The position numbers and the translations under genes are program-made. A stretch of 64,000 nt of DNA from Actinokineospora bangkokensis (GTDB lineage: Bacteria; Actinomycetota; Actinomycetes; Mycobacteriales; Pseudonocardiaceae), in assembly GCF_001940455.1 (NCBI RefSeq), contig NZ_MKQR01000001.1, positions 37,297-101,296 of the forward strand. Reading direction: 5' to 3'. The notes beneath the pieces were generated by a model. The model worked only from the letters and a program-made list of their open reading frames with translations, ran no database searches and was not told the origin of the DNA. The stretch's first letter is position 1; each line of letters begins with the position of its first letter. This document shows, piece by piece, positions 7,610 through 16,519 of this stretch.

Positions 7610-8077
7610 TCAGACACCCAGGGTTTTGAGCAATTGCTCCTCGATGCGATCCAATTCACCCGACACGGCCCGGTGCGCGGCTTTCCGGCGGGTGGTCGGC
7701 ATGCGCTCGGCGGCGCGCACCGCGGCCGCGAGCTGGCGCAGCGTGGTCTCGGCGCCGTCAGCGAAGGCGAGGTCGTCAGCGGCGGCGCCGGGCTTGCCGC
7801 GCACCTCGCCCAACCCGGTCGCCACCCCGGCGATCCTGGCGTGCAGCGCCCCGCCCCGGCCGCTGAACCGCCCGAGGTCGTCGACGGCCACGCCCAGCTT
7901 GCGGGCCCGGCGCCGCTCCAGCCGCTCGCGGACCGCCGCGGCGCCCTGCACCACGAACGGGGTCACCACCGGCAGCACGGCGGGGCCGACCACCTTGGCC
8001 ACCGCGAGCGCGTTCCTGGCCTTGGCGGGCGTGAACCGCCCCTCGGCCACCTTCTTCCGAGCCACCTTCCGAGCCAC
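7610..8077 (-). CDS. DUF6474 family protein
   Basis: A 155-residue cytoplasmic protein matching the actinobacterial DUF6474 pattern: a basic N-terminus, FTPAKARNALAVAKVVGPAVLPVV, a RRARKLGVAVDDLGRFSGRGGALHARIAG core and a Leu-rich C-terminal helix. The GTG at 8077 is preferred because GGAGGT precedes it by 4 bp. A TTG at 8110 would add 11 residues but has no ribosome-binding site. Function unknown. It diverges from the nuclease gene at 8258. Confidence 0.8.
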   Translation of the reverse strand: MARKVARKKVAEGRFTPAKARNALAVAKVVGPAVLPVVTPFVVQGAAAVRERLERRRARKLGVAVDDLGRFSGRGGALHARIAGVATGLGEVRGKPGAAADDLAFADGAETTLRQLAAAVRAAERMPTTRRKAAHRAVSGELDRIEEQLLKTLGV

Positions 8078-8257
8078 CCTGACCTCCACCGACCGCGGCC
8101 GCACCGACAACGCAGGAGAACCTGCACGCAGAACCTAGCGGCGGCCCCGGTCGCGGGCACCTCGACCCGCGCCCCCGTCGTGGTCCAGACCAGGGTGGAG
8201 CGCCTGCCGGGGGAAACCGCCGGGGGATCGTCGCCACGTGCAACTAAGCTGCGGGGT

Positions 8258-9892
8258 GTGACGACCACGGTGCTGCTCGACGCCGGCGTGGTGAGCCGGT
8301 GCAGGCGCCGGGTGCACCTCGAACACGACCCCGCCCTGCGCGACGTGCCGCGCAGCGCCCCCGACCCGACCGCCGAGCTGCGCAAGGCCGACGCCGCGGC
8401 GCACCGCAGGGCGGTCGCCGACCGGCTGGCCGAGCGGTTCGGCGACCGCTGGGTGGAGGTGCCCGCGGGCCGCGCCGCCGACCGCGAGGCGGCCACCGCC
8501 GCGGCGCTGGCCGCGGGGGCCGGGTTCATCTGGGGCGCCCAGCTGCCCCGCGACACCGAAGCGGGCAGGCGCGGGTCGATCGACCTGCTCGTGCGCACCG
8601 ACCACGGGTACGTGCCGGTGCTGGTGGTCCGGCACAAGGTGCACGACCCGGGCGCCGGGGCGAACACCGGCCCGCTGTTCGCCGTGGACGCCGTCGGCGG
8701 CACCGCCGACCCCAAGCGCAAGGCGCGCCCGCAGCCGCGCGACCAGCTGCGCCTCGCGCACGCCCGCGCGCTGCTGTCCGCCGCCGGGTACGCCGACGAG
8801 CGCACCGGGCACGCGGGCGTGGTCGGCCTCGACGGGGAGGTCGTCGTCTGGCACGACCTGACCGCCCCCACCTGGCCGGGCGGGCGCACCGCGCTGGCCG
8901 AGTACGCCGCCCGCTTCGCCGACCGGGTCGCGGTGGCCGAGGCCGCGGCCGCGGGCGCCGAGCCGCTGGCCCAGCCGTCGCGGGTCGTCGAGTGCAAGAG
9001 CTGCCCGTGGTGGTCGGTGTGCGGCCAGGACCTGCTGGCCGCCCGCGACGTCAGCCTGGTCGTGCGCGGCGAGGACGCCACCCTGCTGCGCGGCGCCGGG
9101 GTGGGCACCGTCGACGAGCTGGCCCGGCTCGACCCCGCCGCGGGCGAGCTGCCGCCGATGGTCGGCATGCCGGTCGACGACGCCGTGGGGCTGGCGAAGG
9201 CCTGGCTGGCCGACCTCACCCTGGTGCGCAGGCACCGCGAGGTGCTGGTGCCGCGCGCCGACGTCGAGGTCGACGTGGACATGGAGAGCTTCGGGGACCT
9301 CGGCGCCTACCTGTGGGGCACCCTGCTCTCCGGCGCCGACGTGGGCGTCGAGCCCGGCTACCGGGCGTTCGTCAGCTGGGACCCGCTGCCCACCGACGAC
9401 GAGGCCCGCTCGTTCGCGGAGTTCTGGACCTGGTTCACCGGGGTGCGCGACGCCGCGCACGCGCGCGGGCTGACCTTCCGCGCCTACTGCTACAACGAGC
9501 TGGCCGAGAACCGGTGGCTGCTGGCCTCGGCCAAGCGGTTCGCGGGCAAGCCGGGCATCCCCACCCGCAGGCAGGTGCTGTCGTTCATCGAGTCCGACGA
9601 GTGGTTCGACCTGTTCGGCAGCGTGCGCGACCACTTCCTGTGCTCGCAGGGCAAGGGGCTCAAGACGATCGCCCCGGTCGCGGGCTTCCACTGGCGCGAC
9701 CCGGAGGCGGGCGGGGAGAACTCGATGCGCTGGTACCGCGACGCGGTCGGCCTCGACGGCGGTGCGCCGGACCTGCCGCAGCGCGCCCGGCTGCTGGAGT
9801 ACAACGAGGACGACGTGCGGGCCACCGCCGTGCTGCGGGCGTGGATGTCCTCGCCGGAGGTCGGCGAGATCCCCTACATCGGCGACCTCTGA
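8258..9892 (+). CDS. TM0106-family RecB-like / RNase H-like nuclease
   Basis: A 544-residue protein with two nuclease-type parts. The N-terminal half is RecB-like and ends in a Cys cluster ECKSCPWWSVC (C246, C249, C255), which resembles the Fe-S-binding Cys group of Cas4/AddB relatives. The C-terminal half is a DnaQ/RNase-H-like domain of the YprB type, with an acidic motif VDMESFGD and YNEDDVRATAVLRAWM near the end. This architecture is that of the TM0106 family, whose substrate is not established. No cas genes are nearby. GTG 8258 starts within GGGGTGTGACG. Confidence 0.85.
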   Translation: MTTTVLLDAGVVSRCRRRVHLEHDPALRDVPRSAPDPTAELRKADAAAHRRAVADRLAERFGDRWVEVPAGRAADREAATAAALAAGAGFIWGAQLPRDTEAGRRGSIDLLVRTDHGYVPVLVVRHKVHDPGAGANTGPLFAVDAVGGTADPKRKARPQPRDQLRLAHARALLSAAGYADERTGHAGVVGLDGEVVVWHDLTAPTWPGGRTALAEYAARFADRVAVAEAAAAGAEPLAQPSRVVECKSCPWWSVCGQDLLAARDVSLVVRGEDATLLRGAGVGTVDELARLDPAAGELPPMVGMPVDDAVGLAKAWLADLTLVRRHREVLVPRADVEVDVDMESFGDLGAYLWGTLLSGADVGVEPGYRAFVSWDPLPTDDEARSFAEFWTWFTGVRDAAHARGLTFRAYCYNELAENRWLLASAKRFAGKPGIPTRRQVLSFIESDEWFDLFGSVRDHFLCSQGKGLKTIAPVAGFHWRDPEAGGENSMRWYRDAVGLDGGAPDLPQRARLLEYNEDDVRATAVLRAWMSSPEVGEIPYIGDL

Positions 9893-9897
9893 CCGCC

Positions 9898-9914
9898 GCC
9901 CGCGCCGCGCGGGC
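9898..9914 (+). terminator. Short GC hairpin after nuclease gene
   Basis: GCCCGCG-CCG-CGCGGGC starts 6 bp after the stop codon at 9892. It is a 7-bp perfect stem without a U-tract. Confidence 0.5.
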
Positions 9915-10005
9915 CACCGGAGCGGGGGACCTCCGCCCTTCCATCAGTGCGTGCGCATCTGTTCTCCCATACGGTTGAAGCCACAACCGATCAGAGGAGC
10001 TGCGC

Positions 10006-11091
10006 ATGGCACAGCAGGTCAAGGCCGTGGTGGCGCGGGCCAAGGGCGCCCCGGTCACCGTGGAGACGATCACCGTCCCGGACCCCGGTCCGGGTGAGGC
10101 GGTGGTCGAGGTCCGGTCCTGCGGGGTGTGCCACACCGACCTGCACTACCGCGAGGGCGGGATCAACGACGAGTTCCCGTTCCTGCTCGGCCACGAGGCC
10201 GCGGGCGTGGTGGAGTCGGTGGGCGAGGGCGTCACCGACCTGGCCCCCGGCGACTTCGTCGTCCTCAACTGGCGGGCGGTGTGCGGCAGCTGCCGGGCCT
10301 GCCTCAAGGGCAAGCCCTGGTACTGCTTCAACACCCACAACGCCGCCCAGCCGATGACCCTGGCCGACGGCACCCCGCTGACCCCGGCGCTGGGGATCGG
10401 GTCGTTCGCGGAGAAGACGCTGGTCCACAGCGGCCAGTGCACCAAGGTCGACCCGCAGGCCTCGCCCGCCGCGGTGGGCCTGCTCGGCTGCGGCGTCATG
10501 GCGGGCATCGGCGCCGCGGTGAACACCGGGGCGGTCACCCGGGGCGACTCGGTGGCCGTGTTCGGCTGCGGCGGCGTGGGCGACGCGGCGATCGCGGGCG
10601 CCAAGCTCGCGGGTGCCACCACGATCATCGCCGTCGACGTCGACGACCGGAAGCTGGAGTGGGCCAAGGGCTTCGGCGCCACGCACACCGTCAACTCCCG
10701 CTCCACCGACCCGGTCGAGGCGATCCGCGAGCTGACCGGCGGCTTCGGCGCCGACGTGGCCATCGACGCCGTGGGCCGCCCGGAGACGTGGAAGTCGGCG
10801 TTCTACGCCCGCGACCACGCGGGCGTGGTCGTGCTGGTGGGCGTGCCGACGCCGGAGATGTCCATCGAGATGCCGCTGATCGATCTGTTCTCCCGCGGCG
10901 GGTCGCTCAAGTCCAGCTGGTACGGCGACTGCCTGCCCTCGCGCGACTTCCCCTACCTGGTGGACCTCTACCGGCAGGGCGCGCTGGACCTCGACGCGTT
11001 CGTCACCGAGACGATCGCCCTGGACCAGGTCGAGCAGGCGTTCGAGAAGATGCACCACGGCGAGGTGCTGCGCTCGGTGGTGGTCCTGTGA
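10006..11091 (+). CDS. mscR: S-(hydroxymethyl)mycothiol dehydrogenase
   Basis: A 361-residue zinc alcohol dehydrogenase of the mycothiol-dependent formaldehyde dehydrogenase group. It oxidises S-hydroxymethylmycothiol (from formaldehyde and mycothiol) with NAD+ to S-formylmycothiol. The catalytic zinc motif is CGVCHTD (C39-D45) with GHE downstream. The structural zinc loop is [15 protein letters not shown]. The Rossmann motif [13 protein letters not shown] is present. The ATG at 10006 has AGAGGAG upstream. The stop overlaps the start of a metallo-beta-lactamase-fold gene, which probably works on the product. The same enzyme can also reduce S-nitrosomycothiol. Confidence 0.93.
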   Translation: MAQQVKAVVARAKGAPVTVETITVPDPGPGEAVVEVRSCGVCHTDLHYREGGINDEFPFLLGHEAAGVVESVGEGVTDLAPGDFVVLNWRAVCGSCRACLKGKPWYCFNTHNAAQPMTLADGTPLTPALGIGSFAEKTLVHSGQCTKVDPQASPAAVGLLGCGVMAGIGAAVNTGAVTRGDSVAVFGCGGVGDAAIAGAKLAGATTIIAVDVDDRKLEWAKGFGATHTVNSRSTDPVEAIRELTGGFGADVAIDAVGRPETWKSAFYARDHAGVVVLVGVPTPEMSIEMPLIDLFSRGGSLKSSWYGDCLPSRDFPYLVDLYRQGALDLDAFVTETIALDQVEQAFEKMHHGEVLRSVVVL

Positions 11092-11711
11092 CCCGGGTCG
11101 ACCGCGTCGTCACCTCCGGCACCTTCAGCCTGGACGGCGGCACCTGGGACGTGGAGAACAACGTCTGGATCGTCGGCGACGACGAGCAGTGCGTGGTCGT
11201 CGACGCCGCGCACGACCTGGAGGCGATCAAGCGGGGCATCGGTGACCGCCGGGTGCTGGCGATCGTGTGCACGCACGCCCACGACGACCACATCAACCAG
11301 GCCGCCGCCCTCGCCTCGCACACCGCCGCCCCGGTCAAGCTGCACCCGGCCGACGACCAGCTGTGGCAGCGGGTCTACCCCGGCACCACCTACCAGCCGC
11401 TGGCCGAGGGTGACCGGGTCGAGGTCGCGGGCACGGCGCTGACCGTCCTGCACACCCCGGGGCACGCGCCGGGCGCCGTCTGCCTGCACGCGCCGGAGCT
11501 GGGCGTGGTGTTCAGCGGGGACACGCTGTTCCAGGGCGGGCCGGGGGCCACCGGCCGCTCGTTCAGCGACTTCCCCACGATCATCGGCTCGATCACCGAC
11601 AAGCTGCTGGTGCTGCCCGAGGAGACCGTCGTGCACACCGGCCACGGCGACAGCACCACCATCGGCGCGGAGGCCCCGCACCGGCAGGAGTGGATCGACC
11701 GCGGCCACTGA
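11088..11711 (+). CDS. Metallo-beta-lactamase-fold hydrolase, partner of mycothiol dehydrogenase
   Basis: A 207-residue hydrolase with the metal motif THAHDDHIN (HxHxDH), followed by HTPGHAPGA and FSGDTLF, the typical glyoxalase II-like order. GTG 11088 overlaps the mscR stop by 4 bp (GTGA), so it is translationally coupled. By analogy with glutathione systems it may hydrolyse S-formylmycothiol to formate and mycothiol. That substrate is inferred from the coupling, not from a sequence signature. A hairpin terminator follows at 11721. Confidence 0.88.
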   Translation: MTRVDRVVTSGTFSLDGGTWDVENNVWIVGDDEQCVVVDAAHDLEAIKRGIGDRRVLAIVCTHAHDDHINQAAALASHTAAPVKLHPADDQLWQRVYPGTTYQPLAEGDRVEVAGTALTVLHTPGHAPGAVCLHAPELGVVFSGDTLFQGGPGATGRSFSDFPTIIGSITDKLLVLPEETVVHTGHGDSTTIGAEAPHRQEWIDRGH

Positions 11712-11720
11712 GCCCGGGAG

Positions 11721-11750
11721 CCGGGTCCGGGGTCGCTGCCCCGGACCCGG
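11721..11750. terminator. Bidirectional hairpin terminator
   Basis: CCGGGTCCGGGG, loop TCGCTG, CCCCGGACCCGG: a perfect 12-bp stem between the convergent stops at 11711 and 11758. Confidence 0.75.
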
Positions 11751-11757
11751 CGGCCCG

Positions 11758-12516
11758 CTAGCGGGGCGCCATCCGCAGGGAGCCGTCGAGGCGGATGACC
11801 TCGCCGTTGAGGTAGTCCTGCTCGATCATCGACAGCGCCAGGGCCGCGTACTCGCTGGGCAGGCCGAGGCGCTTGGGGAAGGGCACGCCCTCGGCCAGCG
11901 CGGCGCGGAACTCGTCGCTGACGGTGGCGAGCATCGGGGTGTCGATGATGCCGGGGGCGATGGTGAGCACCCGGATGCCGGAGCTGGCCAGGTCGCGCGC
12001 GGCGGGCAGGTTCAGCCCGACGACCCCGCCCTTGGACGAGGAGTAGGCCACCTGGCCCACCTGGCCGTCGAACGCCGCGATCGACGCGGTGTTGATCACC
12101 ACGCCGCGCTGGCCGTGGTCGAGCGGGTCGGTCTTGGCGATCGCCTCGGCGGCGATGGTCAGCACGGTGAACGTGCCGACCAGGTTGATCTCGACGACCT
12201 TGCGGAACAGGGCGAGGTCGTGGCGGCCCTTCTTCGACAGCACCCGCGCCGAGGGGCCGATGCCCGCGCAGTTGACCACCACGCGCAGCGGGTGGCGACC
12301 GCCCGCGGCCTCGTCCACCGCGGCCTGCACCTGGTCGGCGTCGGTCACGTCGGCGGCGACGTAGGTGACGCCCTCCACCTTCGGGGCGTCCTCGACCGCC
12401 CGGGGCAGGTCCAGGGCGTACACCGACGCCCCCTTCTCCGCCAGCGCGGCGGCGGTGGCGCCCCCGAGCCCCGACGCACCGCCGGTGACGAGCGCGGCGA
12501 CACCGTTGACCTGCAT
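11758..12516 (-). CDS. SDR-family 3-hydroxyacyl-CoA dehydrogenase, type II-like
   Basis: A 252-residue short-chain dehydrogenase closest in pattern to type II 3-hydroxyacyl-CoA dehydrogenases (HSD10-like). It has the NAD-binding TGGASGLG, the NCAG motif, catalytic YSSSK and a C-terminal GEVIRLDGSLRMAPR typical of that group. A role in beta-oxidation of fatty or steroid-like acyl-CoAs is likely. The ATG at 12516 is chosen because GAGAGGA lies 8 bp upstream. An ATG at 12537 lacks a ribosome-binding site. A palindrome at 12561-12570 lies in its promoter. Confidence 0.88.
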   Translation of the reverse strand: MQVNGVAALVTGGASGLGGATAAALAEKGASVYALDLPRAVEDAPKVEGVTYVAADVTDADQVQAAVDEAAGGRHPLRVVVNCAGIGPSARVLSKKGRHDLALFRKVVEINLVGTFTVLTIAAEAIAKTDPLDHGQRGVVINTASIAAFDGQVGQVAYSSSKGGVVGLNLPAARDLASSGIRVLTIAPGIIDTPMLATVSDEFRAALAEGVPFPKRLGLPSEYAALALSMIEQDYLNGEVIRLDGSLRMAPR

Positions 12517-12558
12517 GAGCGTTGTCCTCTCTGACATACCGACGGTCCGCAGCAGAGG

Positions 12559-12572
12559 TTAACGCTCGTTCA
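12559..12572. promoter_or_regulatory. Palindromic site upstream of SDR gene
   Basis: AACG-CT-CGTT within TTAACGCTCGTTCA lies about 45 bp upstream of the chosen SDR start. It resembles short TetR-type operators found before actinobacterial fatty-acid genes. No regulator gene is adjacent. Confidence 0.3.
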
Positions 12573-12664
12573 GCCCGCGCCGCTGCGAGGTGTGGCTCAC
12601 CCAACCGGCGGGTCCCCTCCCGCAGGCCCGCGACCGCCGCGCTGGAACAGGCCCGAGGACAGAC

Positions 12665-13627
12665 CTAGCGGCGGCCGGGCGGGCAGACGTCGTCGATGGC
12701 CGCGAGGTCGTCCGCCGAGGGCCGCCAGGACACCGCCTCGGCGTTCTCCTCCACCTGCTCGGGCGTCGTCGCGCCCGCGATCACCGACCCCACCGCGGGC
12801 CGCGAGGTCAGCCAGCCGATCGACAGGGTGGCCATGGAGATGCCGCGCTCCTCGGCCAGCGCCCGCAGCTTCTCGATCCGGGTCCACGGCGCGTCGGCCA
12901 GCAGCCGGGGCCTGCCCGCGAGCCTGCTGCCCGCGGGCGGCGCCCCGCCCTGGGAGTACTTGCCGGTGAGCAGGCCGTTGGCCAGCGGGAAGTAGGGCAG
13001 CACGCTCACCTGGAACCGGCGGGCCGCGGGCACCACCTCGCGCTCGACCTCCCGCTCCAGCAGCGAGTAGTGGTGCTGGGCGGCCACCGGCGCGCCCACC
13101 CGCTCGGTGCGCGCGGTCCACACCGCGTCCGCCAGCTGCCAGGCGGGCAGGTTGCAGAGCCCGGCGTAGCGGACCATGCCCGCGCGCACCAGGTCGTCGA
13201 GGGCGGACAGGGTCTCCGCGACCGGGGTCGCCGGGTCCGGGCGGTGCAGCTGGTAGAGGTCGATCCAGTCGGTGCCCAGCCTGCGCAGCGACTGCTCGGC
13301 GGCGCGGCGCACGTACCGGCGGGAGCCGCGGGCGCCGAAGTCCGGGCCGTTGGCGCCGTGCATGTCGACGCCGAACTTCGTGGCGATCACCGCCTGGTCG
13401 CGCCGCCCGGCCAGGGCGTGCCCCAGCAGCTCCTCGCTGCGCCCGCGCGGCGCGCCGTAGACGTCGGCCACGTCGAACAGGGTGATGCCCGCCCCCAACG
13501 CGGCGCTGACCAGCTCCCGGGACCCGCCGAGGGACTCCGCGGCGGTGCCCGGCCTGCCCAGGTTGTTGCAGCCCAGGCCGACGGCACTCACCACGAGTCC
13601 CGAATCGCCCAGGTGACGCAGCTCCAC
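12665..13627 (-). CDS. Aldo/keto reductase
   Basis: A 320-residue NADPH-dependent aldo/keto reductase of the YccK/Tas-like type. It shows LGLGCNNLG near the N-terminus, the active-site DVADVYG (Asp/Tyr), ATKFG (Lys), LYQLHRPD (His) and a C-terminal VIAGATTPEQVEEN coenzyme segment. The GTG at 13627 gives the usual VELRHLGDSGLVVSAVG start. The longer frame to 13687 adds an atypical N-terminus. It lies upstream of the SDR gene on the same strand with a 149-bp gap, so separate promoters are likely. Substrate unknown. Confidence 0.9.
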   Translation of the reverse strand: MELRHLGDSGLVVSAVGLGCNNLGRPGTAAESLGGSRELVSAALGAGITLFDVADVYGAPRGRSEELLGHALAGRRDQAVIATKFGVDMHGANGPDFGARGSRRYVRRAAEQSLRRLGTDWIDLYQLHRPDPATPVAETLSALDDLVRAGMVRYAGLCNLPAWQLADAVWTARTERVGAPVAAQHHYSLLEREVEREVVPAARRFQVSVLPYFPLANGLLTGKYSQGGAPPAGSRLAGRPRLLADAPWTRIEKLRALAEERGISMATLSIGWLTSRPAVGSVIAGATTPEQVEENAEAVSWRPSADDLAAIDDVCPPGRR

Positions 13628-13725
13628 CCCGCTGACAGTAAGCGGCGGTGCGGCTGTGATCCAGAACTGCGGCGGATACCGGTCCACGCGCCGCGCGGCG
13701 CGGGCCCGTGCGCCATGCTGTGCCC

Positions 13726-14673
13726 ATGAGCAGCACTCCGGAGGACGCCCAGGCCGCCGCCGCGCCCGGGTGGACCGCCGCGGACCTGCCCGACCTGGGC
13801 GGGCGCACGTTCGTCGTCACCGGCGGCACCAGCGGGCTGGGCTTCCAGACCTGCCGCGAGCTCGCGCGCCACGGCGGGCACGTGGTGCTCACCGCGCGCG
13901 ACGCGGCCAAGGGCGCCGCGGCGGTCGCGGAGATCACCGCCGAGGTCCCCGGGGCCGAGGTCGAGACCAGGGTGCTCGACCTGGCCGACCTGGACTCGGT
14001 CGCGGACTTCGCCGAGTCGCTGGACCGCGTGGACGTCCTGGTCAACAACGCGGGCGTGATGATGCCGCCGCACCAGCTGACCGCGCAGGGGTTCGAGCTC
14101 CAGTTCGGGGTCAACCACCTCGGGCCGTTCGTGCTCACCTCGATGCTGCTCGACGCGCTCGGCCGGGGCACCGACGCCCGGGTCGTCACCGTGACCTCGT
14201 ACCTGCACCGGCGCGGCCGCATCTACTTCCACGACCTCGACGGCACCGGCAACTACGACCGGGCGAAGTTCTACGCCCAGTCCAAGCTCGCCAACGTCGT
14301 GTTCGCCCTGGAGCTGCACCGGCGGCTGCGGGCGGCTGGCGCCGGGATCGCCAGCGTGCTCGCCCACCCCGGCTACGCGGCCACGAACCTCCAGTCCAAC
14401 GGCCCGACCGGGGTGGCGAAGCTGGCGCTCAAGGTCACCAACCGGTTCCTGGCCCAGGACGCGGCCATGGGCGCGCTGCCCCAGCTCTACGCCGCGGCGC
14501 ACCCGGACGTGGAGTCCGGGCAGATGATCGGCCCGGACGGGCGGCGCGAGCAGAAGGGCCACCCGAAGGTGGTCTACCCGCTGGAGGCCGCGCGCGACCG
14601 GGAGCTGGCGCAGCGGCTGTGGGAGGTCAGCGAGGAGCTGACCAAGGTCGAGTTCGGCCTGCCGGGGCGCTGA
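13726..14673 (+). CDS. Short-chain dehydrogenase/reductase (retinol dehydrogenase-like)
   Basis: A 315-residue SDR with TGGTSGLG (nucleotide binding), NNAGVMMPP and catalytic YAQSK. The set-up (VNHLGPFVLTSMLLDAL, then HRRGRI) resembles the RDH/WW-oxidoreductase-like group common in actinobacteria. Length is normal. The ATG at 13726 fits homologues better than the upstream ATG at 13708. It lies 63 bp before the acyl-CoA synthetase gene on the same strand and could act in lipid metabolism. Substrate unknown. Confidence 0.88.
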   Translation: MSSTPEDAQAAAAPGWTAADLPDLGGRTFVVTGGTSGLGFQTCRELARHGGHVVLTARDAAKGAAAVAEITAEVPGAEVETRVLDLADLDSVADFAESLDRVDVLVNNAGVMMPPHQLTAQGFELQFGVNHLGPFVLTSMLLDALGRGTDARVVTVTSYLHRRGRIYFHDLDGTGNYDRAKFYAQSKLANVVFALELHRRLRAAGAGIASVLAHPGYAATNLQSNGPTGVAKLALKVTNRFLAQDAAMGALPQLYAAAHPDVESGQMIGPDGRREQKGHPKVVYPLEAARDRELAQRLWEVSEELTKVEFGLPGR

Positions 14674-14736
14674 GTCCGCGCAGGTCAGCGACCGCGGCTC
14701 TAGCCCAGGCTACCTACCTCTGAGTAGCATCAGCGC

Positions 14737-16497
14737 ATGGACGCAGCGGAGCAGCAGGTGGCCAGGCGTGTCACGATCACCGACTTCCTGCGCGCCCTGC
14801 CGCCGATGGCACTCGACGCGCCCAGGATGGCCGCGGGCGCGCTCGGGCTGATCACCACCAAGCCGGTGACCCGCGAGTCGATCGGGCACATCTTCCAGCG
14901 CATCGCGGGCAAGCACCCGGACCGGGCGTTCCTCCGCTTCGAGGGCCGCACGATCACCTACGGCGAGGCCAACGCCCAGGTCAACCGGTACGCCTCGGTG
15001 CTGGAGGCCAACGGCGTGCACCCGGGGCGCACGGTGGCGGTGCTGGCGGGCAACCGGCCGGAGACGCTGCTGGCGGCGCTGGCCGCGGTCAAGCTCGGCG
15101 CCGCCGCCGGGATGATCAACACCAACCAGCGCGGCGACGTGCTCGACCACAGCCTGCGGCTGCTCGACGCGGCGGTGCTGGTCGTCGGCGAGGAGTACCG
15201 GCACGCCCTCGACGGCGTGGAGACCCGCGGCGTGATCGACCTGGACTCGCTGGACTACGGCGCGACCACCGACCAGGACCCGCCCGGCACCGAGCGGATC
15301 ATGGCGGGCAGCACCGCGTTCTACATCTTCACCTCCGGCACCACCGGCCTGCCCAAGGCCTCGGCCATGTCGCACATGCGCTGGCTCAAGTCGATGGCGG
15401 GCCTGGGGTCGATGGGCGTGCGGCTGTCCTCCGGCGACACCCTCTACTGCTGCCTGCCGCTCTACCACAACAACGCGCTCACGGTGTCGCTGTCGTCGGT
15501 GCTGGCGGCGGGGGCGACCATCGCCATCGGCAAGTCGTTCTCGGCGTCGAAGTTCTGGGACGACGTGGTGCGCAACCAGGCCACCGCCTTCTGCTACATC
15601 GGTGAGCTGTGCCGCTACCTGCTCAACCAGCCGGTGCGCGAGGCCGAGCGCAAGCACAAGGTGCGGGTCGTGGTGGGCAACGGGCTGCGCCCGGAGATCT
15701 GGGACGAGTTCCAGCAGCGCTTCGGCATCCGGCGCATCGCGGAGTTCTACGGCGCCTCCGAGTGCAACCTGGCCTTCATCAACGCGCTCAACATCGACCG
15801 CACCGCGGGCATCTGCCCGCTGCCCTACGCGGTGGTGCAGTACGACCCCGACACCGGCCGGGCCAAGCGCTCCGACGACGGCAAGCTGCGCAAGGTCAAG
15901 GCGGGCGAGGTGGGCCTGCTGCTGACCAAGGTCACCAACCGCGCCCCGTTCGACGGCTACACCGACGCCGAGGCCACCGAGAAGAAGCTGGTGCGCGGCG
16001 GGTTCAAGGACGGCGACTGCTGGTTCGACACCGGCGACCTGGTGCGCAACCAGGGCTTCAAGCACGTCGCGTTCGTCGACCGGCTCGGCGACACCTTCCG
16101 CTGGAAGGGCGAGAACGTCGCCACCACCGAGGTCGAGGGCGCGATCGGGGAGCACGGCGACGTCGAGCAGGCCGTGGTCTACGGGGTGTCGATCCCGGGC
16201 ACCGACGGCAAGGCGGGCATGGCGGCGATCAAGCTGCACTCGGGCGCCCGCTTCGACGGCGCGGCCATGGCCGAGCACCTGGCCAAGCGGCTGCCCTCCT
16301 ACGCGGTGCCGCTGTTCATCCGGGTGATCGACGAGGTGGAGCAGACCTCGACGTTCAAGTCCCGCAAGGTCGACCTGCGCACCGAGGGCTACTCCGAGGA
16401 CGTCGACGACCCGATGTACGTGCTGCGCGAGGGCGAGTACGTCCCCGCCTACGCCGGCTACGCGGACGAGGTCGCGGAGGGCAAGGTCCGGGTCTGA
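14737..16497 (+). CDS. fadD6: Long-chain acyl-CoA synthetase, FadD6-like
   Basis: A 586-residue ANL-superfamily enzyme that activates long-chain fatty acids to acyl-CoA via acyl-adenylate. Motifs include the P-loop FTSGTTGLPKASAMSH, the adenine motif FYGASECN, the hinge region WFDTGDLVRNQGFKHVAFVDRLGDTFRWKGENV and a C-terminal catalytic Lys segment in TFKSRKVDLRTEGY. The order and wording match the FATP/FadD6 branch (very-long-chain synthetases). The ATG at 14737 follows a GCTAC...GTAGC inverted repeat, which may be an operator. Membrane association is expected from the family. Confidence 0.92.
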   Translation: MDAAEQQVARRVTITDFLRALPPMALDAPRMAAGALGLITTKPVTRESIGHIFQRIAGKHPDRAFLRFEGRTITYGEANAQVNRYASVLEANGVHPGRTVAVLAGNRPETLLAALAAVKLGAAAGMINTNQRGDVLDHSLRLLDAAVLVVGEEYRHALDGVETRGVIDLDSLDYGATTDQDPPGTERIMAGSTAFYIFTSGTTGLPKASAMSHMRWLKSMAGLGSMGVRLSSGDTLYCCLPLYHNNALTVSLSSVLAAGATIAIGKSFSASKFWDDVVRNQATAFCYIGELCRYLLNQPVREAERKHKVRVVVGNGLRPEIWDEFQQRFGIRRIAEFYGASECNLAFINALNIDRTAGICPLPYAVVQYDPDTGRAKRSDDGKLRKVKAGEVGLLLTKVTNRAPFDGYTDAEATEKKLVRGGFKDGDCWFDTGDLVRNQGFKHVAFVDRLGDTFRWKGENVATTEVEGAIGEHGDVEQAVVYGVSIPGTDGKAGMAAIKLHSGARFDGAAMAEHLAKRLPSYAVPLFIRVIDEVEQTSTFKSRKVDLRTEGYSEDVDDPMYVLREGEYVPAYAGYADEVAEGKVRV

Positions 16498-16519
16498 GCC
16501 CGGCCCCGCGCGGACCGGC

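Noticed and set aside
12517..12537. Longer SDR start at ATG 12537
   Set aside because: There is no ribosome-binding site before it, while ATG 12516 has GAGAGGA at a good distance and matches family N-termini.
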